Positions 46,945 through 56,300 are shown, numbered from the stretch's first letter. The stretch is DNA of 64,000 nt from Streptomyces sp. NBC_01497 (GCF_036250695.1 NZ_CP109427.1:2728001-2792000), one strand, 5' to 3'. Notes: generated from the sequence alone by a model not told the origin. Made by a program: numbers and translations.

Positions 46945-48747
46945 TTACTTCTTCAGGAAGACCTGCGTCACGTCGACCTCGTTCGAGTCGTTCGAGTAGC
47001 GCAGCCCACCGACGTTGGATCCGAAGATCTGGAACGTCTTGGTGTAGTAGACCGGGGCGGCCGGGTTGACCCGCTCCATGATGTCCTTGTTGATCGCCGC
47101 CCAGGCCGCCTGGGCCTTCGTCGGGTCGGTGATCTTCTCAGCGGCCGCGATGTCGGCGTTGACCTTCGGGTCGTTGATGTGCGAGTAGTCCGAGGACCCG
47201 TCCTGCAGGTTGGACCCGTCGTACGTCGGCGGGATGACGGTGGAGGCGGACGGCCAGTCCTGACCCCAACCGGTCATGTAGAGGTCCATGCCGTTCTTGA
47301 GCTTGCCCATCTGCTCGTACCAGCTCTGGTTGTCGACCTCCTTGGTGACGGGGTCGAGACCGATCGCCTTCAGCATGTTGGTGATGATCACCGACTGCTG
47401 CTGGCGGATCTGGGTGTTCGCGTAGGCGTAGACGACCTTCTTGCCCTCGGCGTGCGCGGCCTTGATCAGGGCCTTGGCCTTGACGAGGTCACCGTTGGGC
47501 TTCTTCAGCTTGCCGAAGGGGTCGTACTTCGCGTCGAAGCCGGGGACGGTCGGGGCCAGCAGGCTGTTGGCCACCTCGCCACCGAACGCGCCACCGTCGA
47601 GCTTGTAGATCTGGGCGCTCGGCATGGCGTACGTGATGGCGTCACGGATCCGCTTGTCCTTGATGCGGTCCATGTTGAAGTTCATCTGCCACACGTAGGG
47701 CTGGTAGCCCTGGATCGTGCGGGCCATGGCGGCCTTGCTGCCGGTCACGTTCGGGACCTGCGTGGTCTCGACGGCACCGGTCCACTGCATGGCGTTCTGG
47801 TCCGTGCCGCGGTCCGCGAGGATCGACTTGGTCTGGTCCTCGTTCTGGACGTTGACCTGGATGTTGAACCCGTTGACGTACTGGTGGCGCACCGAGTCCG
47901 TCTTCGGGTCCCACTGCGGGTTCTTGACCAGCGTCATCGACTTGCCGGGCTTGTAGTCCGCGATCTTGTAAGGACCGGTCGACAGCGGCATCTGGTCGTA
48001 CTTCTGCTTCGTGTCGCCCTTGATCGGCACGGCCGAGTAGCCGGGCATCGTGAGCGCCTGCGGCAGGTCGGGCTCCGCCGTCTTGAAGTGGAAGACGATG
48101 GTCTTCGCGTCGGGCGTGGCGAGCACCGAGTCGGGCAGGTGCTTGCCGTCGTAGCCGCCGCCCGGGAGGGCCTTGCGGTACGTGGTGCCGGCGCCGGAGA
48201 GCCACTGCTGGAGGTACGTCGGGCCGTCGGTCTCGAAGGACGCGTACAGCCGCTCGACCGAGTGCCGGATGGTGGCCGACGTGATCGCGTTGCCGTTCTG
48301 GTCCTTGATGCCGTCCTTCAGCGTGTACGTCCAGGTCTTGCCGCCGTCGGTCTGCTTGCCGGAGTCGGTGGCGAGGTCGCCGACCACGGTGAGCTTGCCG
48401 CTGGCGTCCTGGGAGTACTGCGTCAGACCGCGCTGCAGCAGGCGGTCGAGGACCTTGCCGTCACTGACGTAGGTCTGGCCCGGGTCCAGGTGCGAGAAGT
48501 CGGCCTGCTGGTAGACCTGCATGGTGCCGCCGCTGTGGGCACCGGCCTCCGCGGGGGCCGGCCCCGTGGACTGCTGGGCATCGCCGAAGGCAACCGGCTG
48601 GCTCAGCTTCTTCGCGTCCGACTGGGTCTGCGTCTTGGGCTGCCCCTTGCTGCCCCCGTCGCTGCCGCCGCACGCGGTGAGCGCCAGCGACCCTGCGGCA
48701 ACGGCTATGACCGCAGCCTGGGTTCTGCGCGAGCCAAAGATCCTCAT
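46945..48747 (-). CDS. bldKB: oligopeptide-binding lipoprotein, BldKB-like
   Basis: A 600-residue family 5 solute-binding lipoprotein. Signal peptide with lipobox LTAC, Gly/Ser/Gln linker, then the OppA-type domain (VSDGKVLDRLLQRGLTQYS, GPYKIADYKPGKSMTLVKNP). The length of exactly 600 residues equals BldKB of S. coelicolor as I recall it; that protein binds the peptide signal for differentiation. The ATG at 48747 is clear. It is second in the operon, after the first permease. Confidence 0.87.
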   Translation of the reverse strand: MRIFGSRRTQAAVIAVAAGSLALTACGGSDGGSKGQPKTQTQSDAKKLSQPVAFGDAQQSTGPAPAEAGAHSGGTMQVYQQADFSHLDPGQTYVSDGKVLDRLLQRGLTQYSQDASGKLTVVGDLATDSGKQTDGGKTWTYTLKDGIKDQNGNAITSATIRHSVERLYASFETDGPTYLQQWLSGAGTTYRKALPGGGYDGKHLPDSVLATPDAKTIVFHFKTAEPDLPQALTMPGYSAVPIKGDTKQKYDQMPLSTGPYKIADYKPGKSMTLVKNPQWDPKTDSVRHQYVNGFNIQVNVQNEDQTKSILADRGTDQNAMQWTGAVETTQVPNVTGSKAAMARTIQGYQPYVWQMNFNMDRIKDKRIRDAITYAMPSAQIYKLDGGAFGGEVANSLLAPTVPGFDAKYDPFGKLKKPNGDLVKAKALIKAAHAEGKKVVYAYANTQIRQQQSVIITNMLKAIGLDPVTKEVDNQSWYEQMGKLKNGMDLYMTGWGQDWPSASTVIPPTYDGSNLQDGSSDYSHINDPKVNADIAAAEKITDPTKAQAAWAAINKDIMERVNPAAPVYYTKTFQIFGSNVGGLRYSNDSNEVDVTQVFLKK

Positions 48748-48858
48748 GGTGGTGAGTACCTATCTGTCAGTAGTGATCGGGCTGTGCTGCTTGTGCGCGC
48801 GGCCTGAATCCGGCGCCCTGAGGGCAGCGATCCCCTCAGCGGGGTACCGACGGGAGTG

Positions 48859-49890
48859 TCAGCGCCCGGACTTCGGGTCGAAGGCGTCTCGGACGGAGTC
48901 GCCGAGGAGATTGAAGGCCAGCACGAAGATGACCATCGCGGCGCCCGGGTAGAGCATGTACGCCGGGTCCTGCTGGATGAACCCCGCACCGTTCGAGAAC
49001 ATGCGGCCCCAGTCCGGGGTGGGCTCGACGAAGCCGACACCGACGAAGGAGAGGAACGCGACGTTCAGAACGTTCGAGGGGAGCTGGAGCGTCGCCTGGA
49101 CCAGGATCGGTGACCAGAGGTTCGGCAGCAGCTCCTTGCGGATGATGCGCCAGGGTGAAGCACCGGAGATCTTCGCCGCTTCCACGAACTCGCGGTCGCG
49201 CATGGTGAGCGTGGCGGCTCTGACCAGACGGGCGAGGCCCATCCAGCCCAGGATGCCGGTGACGAAGATGATCGCGCCGGCCCGTAGCCAGACCGGGGTG
49301 TTCTCGTCCGGCTTGACGAACGCGGCCGTGATGACGGGCATCGAGGCGATCATGAACAGCTGCGAGGGGAAACCGAGCAGAAGGTCGGTGAACCTGCCGA
49401 GCCAGAAGTCCACGGCGCCGCCGAGGTAACCGCCCAACAGGCCGATCAGCACCCCGAGGACCACGACGACCACGGTGGCGCCGAGTGCCGTGTAGATCGA
49501 CGTGCGCATGCCGTACAGCAGTTGCATGAACACGTCGCGGCCGAGGTTCGGCTCGATGCCGAACCAGTGACTGCCGGACGCGCCACCGAACGCGCCGGAA
49601 GGCATGTTGAACTCGTTGAGCAGAGTCAGGCTGTTCTGCCCGTAGAGCGTGTACGGATCCTTCCCGTACAGCTTGCTGATGACGGGGGCGAGAATCGCGA
49701 TCAGGAAGAAGAAGATCACGACACAGGCCGAAATGATCCCGGTGCGGTCGCGCTTGAAACGCATCCACATCAACTGACCGGGAGACAGGCCCTCACTGGG
49801 CTTTGTCTCCTGGGCGCCGTCCTTCGTCAGGACGTCGGGACCGGACCCGCCGGGGACCGAGGTGTCTTCGGTCTGAACTGGACTTGTCAC
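48859..49890 (-). CDS. bldKA: oligopeptide permease, BldKA-like
   Basis: A 343-residue DppC-type permease. A ~45-residue cytosolic N-tail precedes MWMRFKRDRTGIISACVVIFF, then six helices; the EAA loop is FVEAAKISGASPWRIIRKEL. The GTG at 49890 overlaps the stop of a 23-codon ORF (TGA at 49887-49889 on the plus strand as TCA), so translation is likely coupled to it. Product size and first position suit BldKA. Confidence 0.86.
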   Translation of the reverse strand: MTSPVQTEDTSVPGGSGPDVLTKDGAQETKPSEGLSPGQLMWMRFKRDRTGIISACVVIFFFLIAILAPVISKLYGKDPYTLYGQNSLTLLNEFNMPSGAFGGASGSHWFGIEPNLGRDVFMQLLYGMRTSIYTALGATVVVVVLGVLIGLLGGYLGGAVDFWLGRFTDLLLGFPSQLFMIASMPVITAAFVKPDENTPVWLRAGAIIFVTGILGWMGLARLVRAATLTMRDREFVEAAKISGASPWRIIRKELLPNLWSPILVQATLQLPSNVLNVAFLSFVGVGFVEPTPDWGRMFSNGAGFIQQDPAYMLYPGAAMVIFVLAFNLLGDSVRDAFDPKSGR

Positions 49891-49958
49891 GATCGCACTT
49901 CCCCCGTGGGGATCACCATCGCGCGCCCGACCCGTGTGGTGCGTATGGCACCGCGCAT
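49887..49958 (-). CDS. candidate 23-residue leader peptide coupled to bldKA
   Basis: ATG at 49958 is five bases from GAGGAGG, the best ribosome site in the region and better than that of bldKA. The peptide is MRGAIRTTRVGRAMVIPTGE with VRS at the end. The TGA overlaps the bldKA GTG in the sequence TCGTGACA, as in translational coupling. Codon 5 is ATA, a very rare codon in high-GC Streptomyces. The peptide has four Arg and two Thr-Thr. Alternatively it is a chance ORF and bldKA starts unaided. Confidence 0.5.
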   Translation of the reverse strand: MRGAIRTTRVGRAMVIPTGEVRS

Positions 49959-50327
49959 GGGGTCCTCCTCATGAGTCCACTTGTCACTTACGAGAAGGGC
50001 AGTCATCTACGCGCGCTGACTCAGCGGTGCCTACGCGCCAGTTGCCTGCCCTCAGTGTGCTCGTGAGTCGTCGCCCCCCACAGCGCATGACCCATTGACC
50101 CGAGCTCAATGGAGCCAACTATTAAGTACGACCGGGCCGTAAACCACACTTAAAGGGTCTCGTTTTGACAACATCGACCAAGGGCGTCCGCCCGAAATCC
50201 GGACAAACTTAGTCCAGACAGACACCCCCGAAACGGACCGTTAACATATGTTCCGGAGAGCGACGTCCGGAATCCGGACGGCATTCAGAGAAAAATGATT
50301 TGCTCAGAGGCTTGGTCCGGGATATTA
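49959..50327. promoter_or_regulatory. AT-richer intergenic region before the bldK operon
   Basis: The 369 bp between the leader ORF and the typA terminator hold no gene. Composition is far less GC-rich than the coding DNA. There are short palindromes: AACATATGTT (50243-50252) and CGTCCGG-AAT-CCGGACG (50264-50280). TCCGGAC also occurs near 50199. It must contain the bldK promoter(s) and perhaps regulator sites. No sigma consensus is certain. Confidence 0.55.
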
Positions 50328-50379
50328 AACGGCCCGGCCCTGCCGCACGGGCGATGCCGTGCGGCAGGGCCGGGCCGTT
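50328..50379 (-). terminator. typA terminator, 23-bp hairpin
   Basis: AACGGCCCGGCCCTGCCGCA (with its last bases, 50328-50350) pairs with the complement ending GTT at 50379. On the minus strand the stem is followed by a T-rich GTTTAATATC, so it is close to a classical intrinsic terminator. Confidence 0.92.
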
Positions 50380-50505
50380 GCCCGTACCACGCCGGTTCCT
50401 GCCGCTCCGTGCGCCTACGCGGCCCCGGACAGGCCGGTGGCCGCGGGCGGGGCCCACGGGCCCCGCCCAGGCCCCCCGGGGGGCGTCAGGAGTGCGTCAG
50501 GAGCG

Positions 50506-52377
50506 TCAGCGCTTGGCGCGCGAGGCGGCGCGACCGCGCTCCTTCTGGTCCAGGACGACCTTGCGGATGCGGACAGTCTCCGGAGTCACCTCGACGCACT
50601 CGTCGTCGCGGCAGAACTCCAGCGACTGCTCCAGCGACAGCTTCCGCGCCGGGACCACGTTCTCCGTGGTGTCCGCGGAGGCGGCACGCATGTTGGTGAG
50701 CTTCTTCTCCTTGGTGATGTTCACGTCCATGTCGTCGGCGCGTGAGTTCTCGCCGACGATCATGCCCTCGTAGACCTCGGTGCCGGCCTCGGTGAAGATG
50801 ACACCGCGCTCCTGCAGGTTGACCATCGCGAACGGCGTCACCACGCCCGAGCGGTCCGCGACGAGCGAGCCGTTGTGGCGGGTGCGCAGCTCGCCGAACC
50901 ACGGCTCGTGGCCCTCGAAGAGGGAGTGCGCGATGCCCGTGCCGCGGGTCTGGGTGAGGAACTCCGTACGGAAGCCGATGAGGCCGCGGGACGGGACGAT
51001 CCACTCCATGCGCACCCAGCCGGAGCCGTGGTTCGTCATGGTCTCCATGCGGCCCTTGCGGGTCGCCATGAGCTGGGTGATCGCGCCGAGGTGCTCCTCG
51101 GGGCTGTCGATCGTCATGCGCTCGATCGGCTCGTGCGTCTTGCCGTCGATCTGCTTGGTGACGACCTCCGGCTTGCCGACGGTCAGCTCGAAGCCCTCAC
51201 GGCGCATCTGCTCGACCAGGATGGCCAGCGCCAGCTCACCGCGGCCCTGCACCTCCCAGGCGTCGGGGCGCTCGGTGTCCAGGACGCGCAGCGAGACGTT
51301 ACCGACCAGCTCGCGGTCGAGGCGGTCCTTCACCTGGCGGGCGGTGACCTTGTGGCCCTTGCCGCCCTTGCCGACGAGCGGCGAGGTGTTGGTGCCGATC
51401 GTCATGGAGATGGCCGGCTCGTCGACCGTGATCAGCGGCAGCGCGATCGGGTTCTCGGGGTCGGCCAGCGTCTCGCCGATCATGATGTCCGGGATACCGG
51501 CGATGGCGCAGATGTCACCGGGGCCGGCCTTCTCGGCGGGCCTGCGGGTGAGCGCCTCGGTCATCATCAGCTCGGTGATGCGGACGTTGGACATCGTGCC
51601 GTCGCGCTTGATCCACGTGACGGTCTGCCCCTTCTTCAGCTCGCCCTGCTCGACCCGGCACAGGGCGATCCGGCCGAGGAAGTTGTCGGCGTCGAGGTTG
51701 GTGACGTGGGCCTGCAGCGGCGCGGCCTCGTCGTACTCCGGGGCCGGGACGTGCGCCAGGATCGTGGAGAAGAACGGCTCCAGGCTGTCGCTGTCGGCGG
51801 GGACGGTGCCGTCCTCCGGCTTGGTCAGCGACGCGACGCCGTCACGCGCGCAGGCGTAGACGATGGGGAACTCGATCTGGTCCTCGTCCGCGTCCAGGTC
51901 CAGGAACAGGTCGTACGTCTCGTCGACGACCTCGGCGATCCGGGAGTCGGGGCGGTCCGTCTTGTTGATGCACAGGATGACCGGCATCCGGGCGGACAGC
52001 GCCTTGCGCAGCACGAACCGGGTCTGCGGGAGGGGGCCCTCGGAGGCGTCGACCAGCAGCACCACCGCGTCGACCATCGACAGGCCGCGCTCGACCTCAC
52101 CACCGAAGTCGGCGTGGCCGGGGGTGTCGATGATGTTGATGGTGATGACGTCGCCGCCATCCTTCGGGTGGTACTTCACGGCCGTGTTCTTGGCCAGGAT
52201 CGTGATGCCCTTCTCACGCTCCAGGTCGTTCGAGTCCATCATCCGCTCGTCGAGGTGCTCGGCGGCGTGGGCGGCGAAGGCACCGGCCTGCTTCAGCATG
52301 GCGTCGACCAGGGTGGTCTTGCCGTGGTCGACGTGGGCGACGATGGCGACGTTACGAATGTCGTGGCGCGTGGGCAT
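50506..52377 (-). CDS. typA: TypA/BipA ribosome-associated GTPase
   Basis: A 623-residue translational GTPase. G1 AHVDHGKT, G2 region with GITI, G3 DTPGHADFGG, G4 NKTDRPD. Domains II, III and V and the BipA-specific C-terminal domain (MNITKEKKLTNMRA, containing the EKKLTN motif) follow. It promotes 50S assembly and stress adaptation. The ATG at 52377 fits family length; the minus-strand frame upstream remains open for 278 codons but reads as low-complexity GC sequence and is not coding. It is transcribed towards the strong terminator at 50328. Confidence 0.95.
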   Translation of the reverse strand: MPTRHDIRNVAIVAHVDHGKTTLVDAMLKQAGAFAAHAAEHLDERMMDSNDLEREKGITILAKNTAVKYHPKDGGDVITINIIDTPGHADFGGEVERGLSMVDAVVLLVDASEGPLPQTRFVLRKALSARMPVILCINKTDRPDSRIAEVVDETYDLFLDLDADEDQIEFPIVYACARDGVASLTKPEDGTVPADSDSLEPFFSTILAHVPAPEYDEAAPLQAHVTNLDADNFLGRIALCRVEQGELKKGQTVTWIKRDGTMSNVRITELMMTEALTRRPAEKAGPGDICAIAGIPDIMIGETLADPENPIALPLITVDEPAISMTIGTNTSPLVGKGGKGHKVTARQVKDRLDRELVGNVSLRVLDTERPDAWEVQGRGELALAILVEQMRREGFELTVGKPEVVTKQIDGKTHEPIERMTIDSPEEHLGAITQLMATRKGRMETMTNHGSGWVRMEWIVPSRGLIGFRTEFLTQTRGTGIAHSLFEGHEPWFGELRTRHNGSLVADRSGVVTPFAMVNLQERGVIFTEAGTEVYEGMIVGENSRADDMDVNITKEKKLTNMRAASADTTENVVPARKLSLEQSLEFCRDDECVEVTPETVRIRKVVLDQKERGRAASRAKR

Positions 52378-53356
52378 GCTGACTGGCGCTTCTCTCGATC
52401 GTGGGATGAGGCGGCTGTCGTTCTGCTCCGTCCGCCCGCCGGGCGTCACGCCACGGCTCCCTCCATCGTACGGGGCCCGGGGACCCCGGGCCCGCCCGGC
52501 CGAGTGGGCAGGGGGCCGGAGCCCACCGGGAACGGGGCCGCGGAGCGGGTCGCGGGGCTCCTTGGCGGCCCTCGCCGGGGCTTCGCACAGGCCGGTGCGG
52601 CGAGCGGGGGCGGCGGCGGACGGCCGGGACCGCGAAAGCGGGTCCTGCCTGCTCAGGGGCCACGTGGGCGGTCGGACGCGGGGCGGGCGAGGGGGCCGGC
52701 CCGGGGCGCCGGTCCGCGACCGGCGGAGGATGCGGGCGGGGGCGCGATGGAGCGGACAGGGCGAGCTCGGGTCAGGGACTCGGACACGAGCTTGCCCGCC
52801 GGGGAGAGGCGCGGGCAAGCGGTTTGGGCCCCTGTGCGGGGCCCTCTCGGACGTGCGGGCCCTTTCTTCGTCCGTGGTTTTCGGCCCGAGCCCCGCCGGG
52901 ACGCCTGCTCTTCCCCAGAACTTCAGATCCCCGCGGCGGGGCCGGGGGCCTCCGCTCCGGTGATCGGCGGCCCGGGGACCGCCGGGGAGCTCTGCTTCGG
53001 GGAGCTCTGGGGACAGGGAGCCTGGGGAGCTTCGGGGACAGGGGCTGGTGCGCTTCGGGGGTCGGGCGACCCGAGGGACCTCCACGAAGCCGGGTCCCCG
53101 GGGTGAACGCGGGGGAGTTCCGAGGCCCGGGTCCGCGCGGATCGCTGCGGGAGGCCCGGGCCGGGCGGGCTCGACTGCGTCAGGCCTGAGTCCGCGCGGG
53201 GGACACCACAAGACCCCGGCCCGGCCCCGCGCGGATTCGCGCGCGGGGCCGGGCCGGGGTCGGTGCGGAGCCGGTCCTTGCTGGTTCAGGGCCCGTACGG
53301 CCCGGTCCTGGCCCGTTCGGGCCGGTCCGGGGTCAGACGGTCAGGCGGTCAGGCGG
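52378..53356. other. 979-bp gap upstream of typA, no gene
   Basis: No ORF here has plausible composition. The sequence is extremely GC-rich and holds short degenerate repeats of GGGGAGCT between about 52983 and 53040, such as two adjacent copies of GGGGAGCTCTG. The lpqW-side terminator lies at 53212-53261. The typA promoter should be in the first 300 bp, near 52400-52600. Confidence 0.55.
53212..53261 (-). terminator. 22-bp hairpin downstream of the LpqW-like gene
   Basis: The arm GACCCCGGCCCGGCCCCGCG with two more bases (53212-53233) pairs with 53240-53261 around GATTCG. It lies about 95 bp beyond the stop codon of the lipoprotein on the minus strand. Confidence 0.88.
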
Positions 53357-55807
53357 TCAGGAGTCGTCGTCGGACGAGTCCTCGTCGCCGGCCTCGTCGT
53401 CCTTGCCCTGCGCCGCCGCCTTCGCCTTGGCCTTCGCCTTCTCCGCCTCGGCCCCCGAGTGGCCCTTGAGGGTGGTGAAGCCGATGTCCTGGTAGCGCGG
53501 CGTCTGGAAGCCGAAGGCCCCCACGTTCTTGACGTCCTTGCGCGCGGCCACCAGCTCGGGCCGCTGGTAGAGCGGGATGGAGCCGGCGGCGGCCCAGATG
53601 CGGGCGTCGGCCTGCTTGAGCAGCGTGTCCTCCTTGCTCGCGTTCAGCTCACCGGCCGCCTGATCGAACAGCTGGTCGATACGGTCCGTGCCGACACGGG
53701 TGTAGTTCTGCTCCACCATCAGCGATCCGTCGGCCGCGGGCTGCGGCTTCGCGTAGATCGGCCGTCCGTCGGTCGCCGGGTAGGCGCTCGCCGGCCAGGA
53801 GTACAGGGCGAGGTCGTAGGAGCCCGACGCGATGTAGTCCTTGAAGAAGCTGCTGTCCGGGACCTTGGTGATCTCGGTCTTGATGCCGACCTTGTCGAGC
53901 ATCGTGCCGATGCGGTCCCCTACGGCGCGCAGCTGCTCGGAGCCCTGGCCGGCGGGCAGGACGAAGCGGAGCGTCAGCGGCTTGCCGCCCTTGCCGAGCG
54001 GGCCGCCCTTCGGGGCACTGCCGGGCGACGCCGTCGTGGACGGGGTGGCGGTGCCGGGCGATGCCGTACGGGACGGCGAGGCCGTGGTGGACGGGGATGC
54101 CGTGCCGGACGGCGAAGCTGTGCCGGACGGGGATGCCGTGCCGGACGGGGCTGCCGTGCCACGCGGCGCGTAGGCGCCGGCCATCCCGCCGGGCTGCTGC
54201 TCGGCGGGCTTGTCGTCGGACGCGCTGCCGCCCGTGTCGCCCTTCTTGGCGCTGTCCTTCTTGGTGTCCTCGGACGCGTCGCCCTTGCCCGGCTTGTCCG
54301 CGCCGCCCGAGCCCTTCTTCTCGTCGGCCTTCTCGCCGTGCGCGTCGGCGTCGGTCTTCTTGCCCTCGCTGCCGGCCTTCGTGCTGTTCTTCGGCACTTC
54401 GCGGGCGCCTTCCGGCGTCCAGCCCGCGTCCGCGAGCAGCGCCTGGGCCTCGTGCTTGTCCGGCTTGCCGAGTGCGTCACTGGCGTCCGCGTACGCGGGC
54501 TGACCCGCGACGGCGAGGTGACTGCCGAGCGTCCTCGCGGGCAGGCCCAGCGGCTTGAGCACGGTGTCGGCGAGCTTTTGCCGGTCGATGGCCCGGGCGA
54601 CGGCACGCCGTACGCGGTCGTCCGCGAGCGGCCCGGTCTCCCCGTTCATCGCGAGCTGTGTGTAGGCGGGCTCCAGCGACTTGCGCACGGAGAACGCCTT
54701 CAGCGACTTCTGCTCGGTCCTGAAGGCGGCGAGCTCCTTGCCCTTGAGCTTCGCGGCCTGCGCTTCCGTGGCGGCCTTGGCGGCGGCGACGCGGCGCGCC
54801 TCCTCGGCCTTCTCCTTGGCGTTGGGCTTGGCAGCCTGCCCGCCGTGCGCACCCTGCGCCCCTGGGGCGCCCTGGGCGGGCCGGGCGGCGGCGGTGCCGG
54901 CCGGGCCCGACGCGGAGGAGACACGTTCCGCCAGGCCGGTGTCGACGTCGGCGACGTCCAGGTCGCCCGCGGCGAGCGCCGTCGCGCGCCCGTCCATCGG
55001 GACGGCGCGCAGCACGACCGAGTCGAGCTTCGCGGGCGCTCCCCACCAGTGGGGGTTGCGCACGAGGGTGGTCTCCTTGTCCTTCCGGTCGACGGACTTG
55101 ACCTCGAAGGGGCCCGCGGAGACCTTCAGCGCGGCCCGGGCGCCGTCGTTGAACGCGCTGGGGGTGGCCATCACGTCCTTCGGGTACAGGGGCGTGAACA
55201 GCGACTTCCAGTCCGCGTAGGGCTTGCTGAAGGTGACCTTGACGTCCAGGTTGTCCTTGCCGCGCTGGATCTTCTCGATCCGGTCGTAGCCGGTGTTCCT
55301 GGCCGTCCAGAAGGCGGAGTTGCGGCCGCGCAGCGCCTGCCACTGGGCCACGAAGTCGGGGGCGCCGATCTCCCGGCCGTCGCTCCACACGGCGGCCTGG
55401 TTGAGCTTGTACTCCACCACCTGCTTGGGCTCGCGGTCGATGACCTTCGCAGACTCCAGGTAGTCGGAGTCCGCCTTCGGCGCGCCGTTCTTGTCCAGTG
55501 TGTACAGCGAGGGCAGTACGGCGTCCGCGATCCGGCCGGTCGTGGAGTCGGCGTCCGCCTGGAAGGCGTTGAGCGTCGCGGGCACCGTGTCGACGGCCCA
55601 CTTCAGGGTGCCGCCCTGCGCGAGCGAGCCGCGGGAGGCCGGGGAGATGTCGACGGCCGCGGGGTTGCCGTTGTCGTGGTCCGAGCTGCACGCGGACAGG
55701 ACGGGCAGGGCGAGGACACCGGTGGTGAGGAGCGCGACGGAGCGGAACGTCCGGGGGCATGTCCGCCCGGAGCACGTCCTCCCGCGTGGGGCGCCGACCT
55801 GGGACAT
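53357..55807 (-). CDS. LpqW-like family 5 solute-binding lipoprotein with large insertions
   Basis: An 816-residue family 5 solute-binding protein without adjacent permease genes. The lipobox is LSAC near residue 40. Typical OppA segments (TLKWAVDTVPATLN; GPFEVKSVDRKDKETTLVRNPHW) flank two inserts: an Ala/Lys/Glu helical one at about 305-366 and a Lys/Asp/Gly then Pro/Ser/Thr/Ala one at about 470-600. It ends with an acidic tail (DEDSSDDDS). The neighbour typA is shared with mycobacterial lpqW, whose product controls cell-wall glycolipid synthesis rather than peptide import. It overlaps no other gene. Confidence 0.82.
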   Translation of the reverse strand: MSQVGAPRGRTCSGRTCPRTFRSVALLTTGVLALPVLSACSSDHDNGNPAAVDISPASRGSLAQGGTLKWAVDTVPATLNAFQADADSTTGRIADAVLPSLYTLDKNGAPKADSDYLESAKVIDREPKQVVEYKLNQAAVWSDGREIGAPDFVAQWQALRGRNSAFWTARNTGYDRIEKIQRGKDNLDVKVTFSKPYADWKSLFTPLYPKDVMATPSAFNDGARAALKVSAGPFEVKSVDRKDKETTLVRNPHWWGAPAKLDSVVLRAVPMDGRATALAAGDLDVADVDTGLAERVSSASGPAGTAAARPAQGAPGAQGAHGGQAAKPNAKEKAEEARRVAAAKAATEAQAAKLKGKELAAFRTEQKSLKAFSVRKSLEPAYTQLAMNGETGPLADDRVRRAVARAIDRQKLADTVLKPLGLPARTLGSHLAVAGQPAYADASDALGKPDKHEAQALLADAGWTPEGAREVPKNSTKAGSEGKKTDADAHGEKADEKKGSGGADKPGKGDASEDTKKDSAKKGDTGGSASDDKPAEQQPGGMAGAYAPRGTAAPSGTASPSGTASPSGTASPSTTASPSRTASPGTATPSTTASPGSAPKGGPLGKGGKPLTLRFVLPAGQGSEQLRAVGDRIGTMLDKVGIKTEITKVPDSSFFKDYIASGSYDLALYSWPASAYPATDGRPIYAKPQPAADGSLMVEQNYTRVGTDRIDQLFDQAAGELNASKEDTLLKQADARIWAAAGSIPLYQRPELVAARKDVKNVGAFGFQTPRYQDIGFTTLKGHSGAEAEKAKAKAKAAAQGKDDEAGDEDSSDDDS
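54030..54165. repeat. 18-bp repeats encoding GTASPS units in the LpqW-like gene
   Basis: Runs of an 18-bp unit of the type GGGGATGCCGTGCCGGAC encode GTASPS and related hexapeptides at about residues 548-593. The units are imperfect. Copy number may vary among strains without frameshift. Confidence 0.8.
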
Positions 55808-56072
55808 GACTTGTACCTCTTCATCCTGTTTTGTGGAATTTAGAGATGATCACACCTATGCCCTCCCACTGAAGTGGCCCGTGCGGTCAGGGGGCGGTCG
55901 ACACGGCGGCACACGCCCCCAACGCCACCCGTGCGGCCCATTCGCGCACACGGTCTTCCCAAGCGGGATGTGACGCGGAACACTCCTGTACGCGCACGAA
56001 GAGCCACCCGGGGCCCGCACCCCCCGGGAAACCCCGCACGCCACCGCGACCGCGGAAGTGAGGGAACGACCC

Positions 56073-56300
56073 ATGTCCCTGCAGGACGAACTCACCGCCG
56101 TACGACGCTGCCTCGACGACCTCGTCCGCACGGTCGGACGCCTGGAACAGAGCCTCGCGCAGCTTCCGGAGGACCGGTACGGGCCCCGCTCGGCCGACCG
56201 CGTCGACCTGGTCACCATCCCCGACACGCCGTACGACAGCACGCTGTGGACGGACTCGGACGACGAGGGCCTGGGGGTACGCGACCACCGGGCGCCATAG
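56073..56300 (+). CDS. small conserved protein upstream of sdh
   Basis: A 75-residue acidic protein with a helical N-terminus (LQDELTAVRRCLDDLVRTVGRLEQSL) that could form a coiled coil, followed by a disordered tail ending in RDHRAP. The ATG at 56073 has AGGGA nearby. An upstream in-frame ATG at 56058 is possible. It precedes the succinate dehydrogenase operon by 182 bp on the same strand and its homologues keep that place in Streptomyces. No function known. Confidence 0.7.
   Translation: MSLQDELTAVRRCLDDLVRTVGRLEQSLAQLPEDRYGPRSADRVDLVTIPDTPYDSTLWTDSDDEGLGVRDHRAP

Noticed and set aside
46804..48807. 667-codon plus-strand ORF over the bldKB-like gene.
   Set aside because: Opposite strand of a clear binding protein; strongly biased, repetitive composition.
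52378..53211. In-frame N-terminal extension of typA on the minus strand.
   Set aside because: It is a low-complexity Pro/Arg/Gly stretch not found in TypA proteins; the ATG at 52377 gives normal length.
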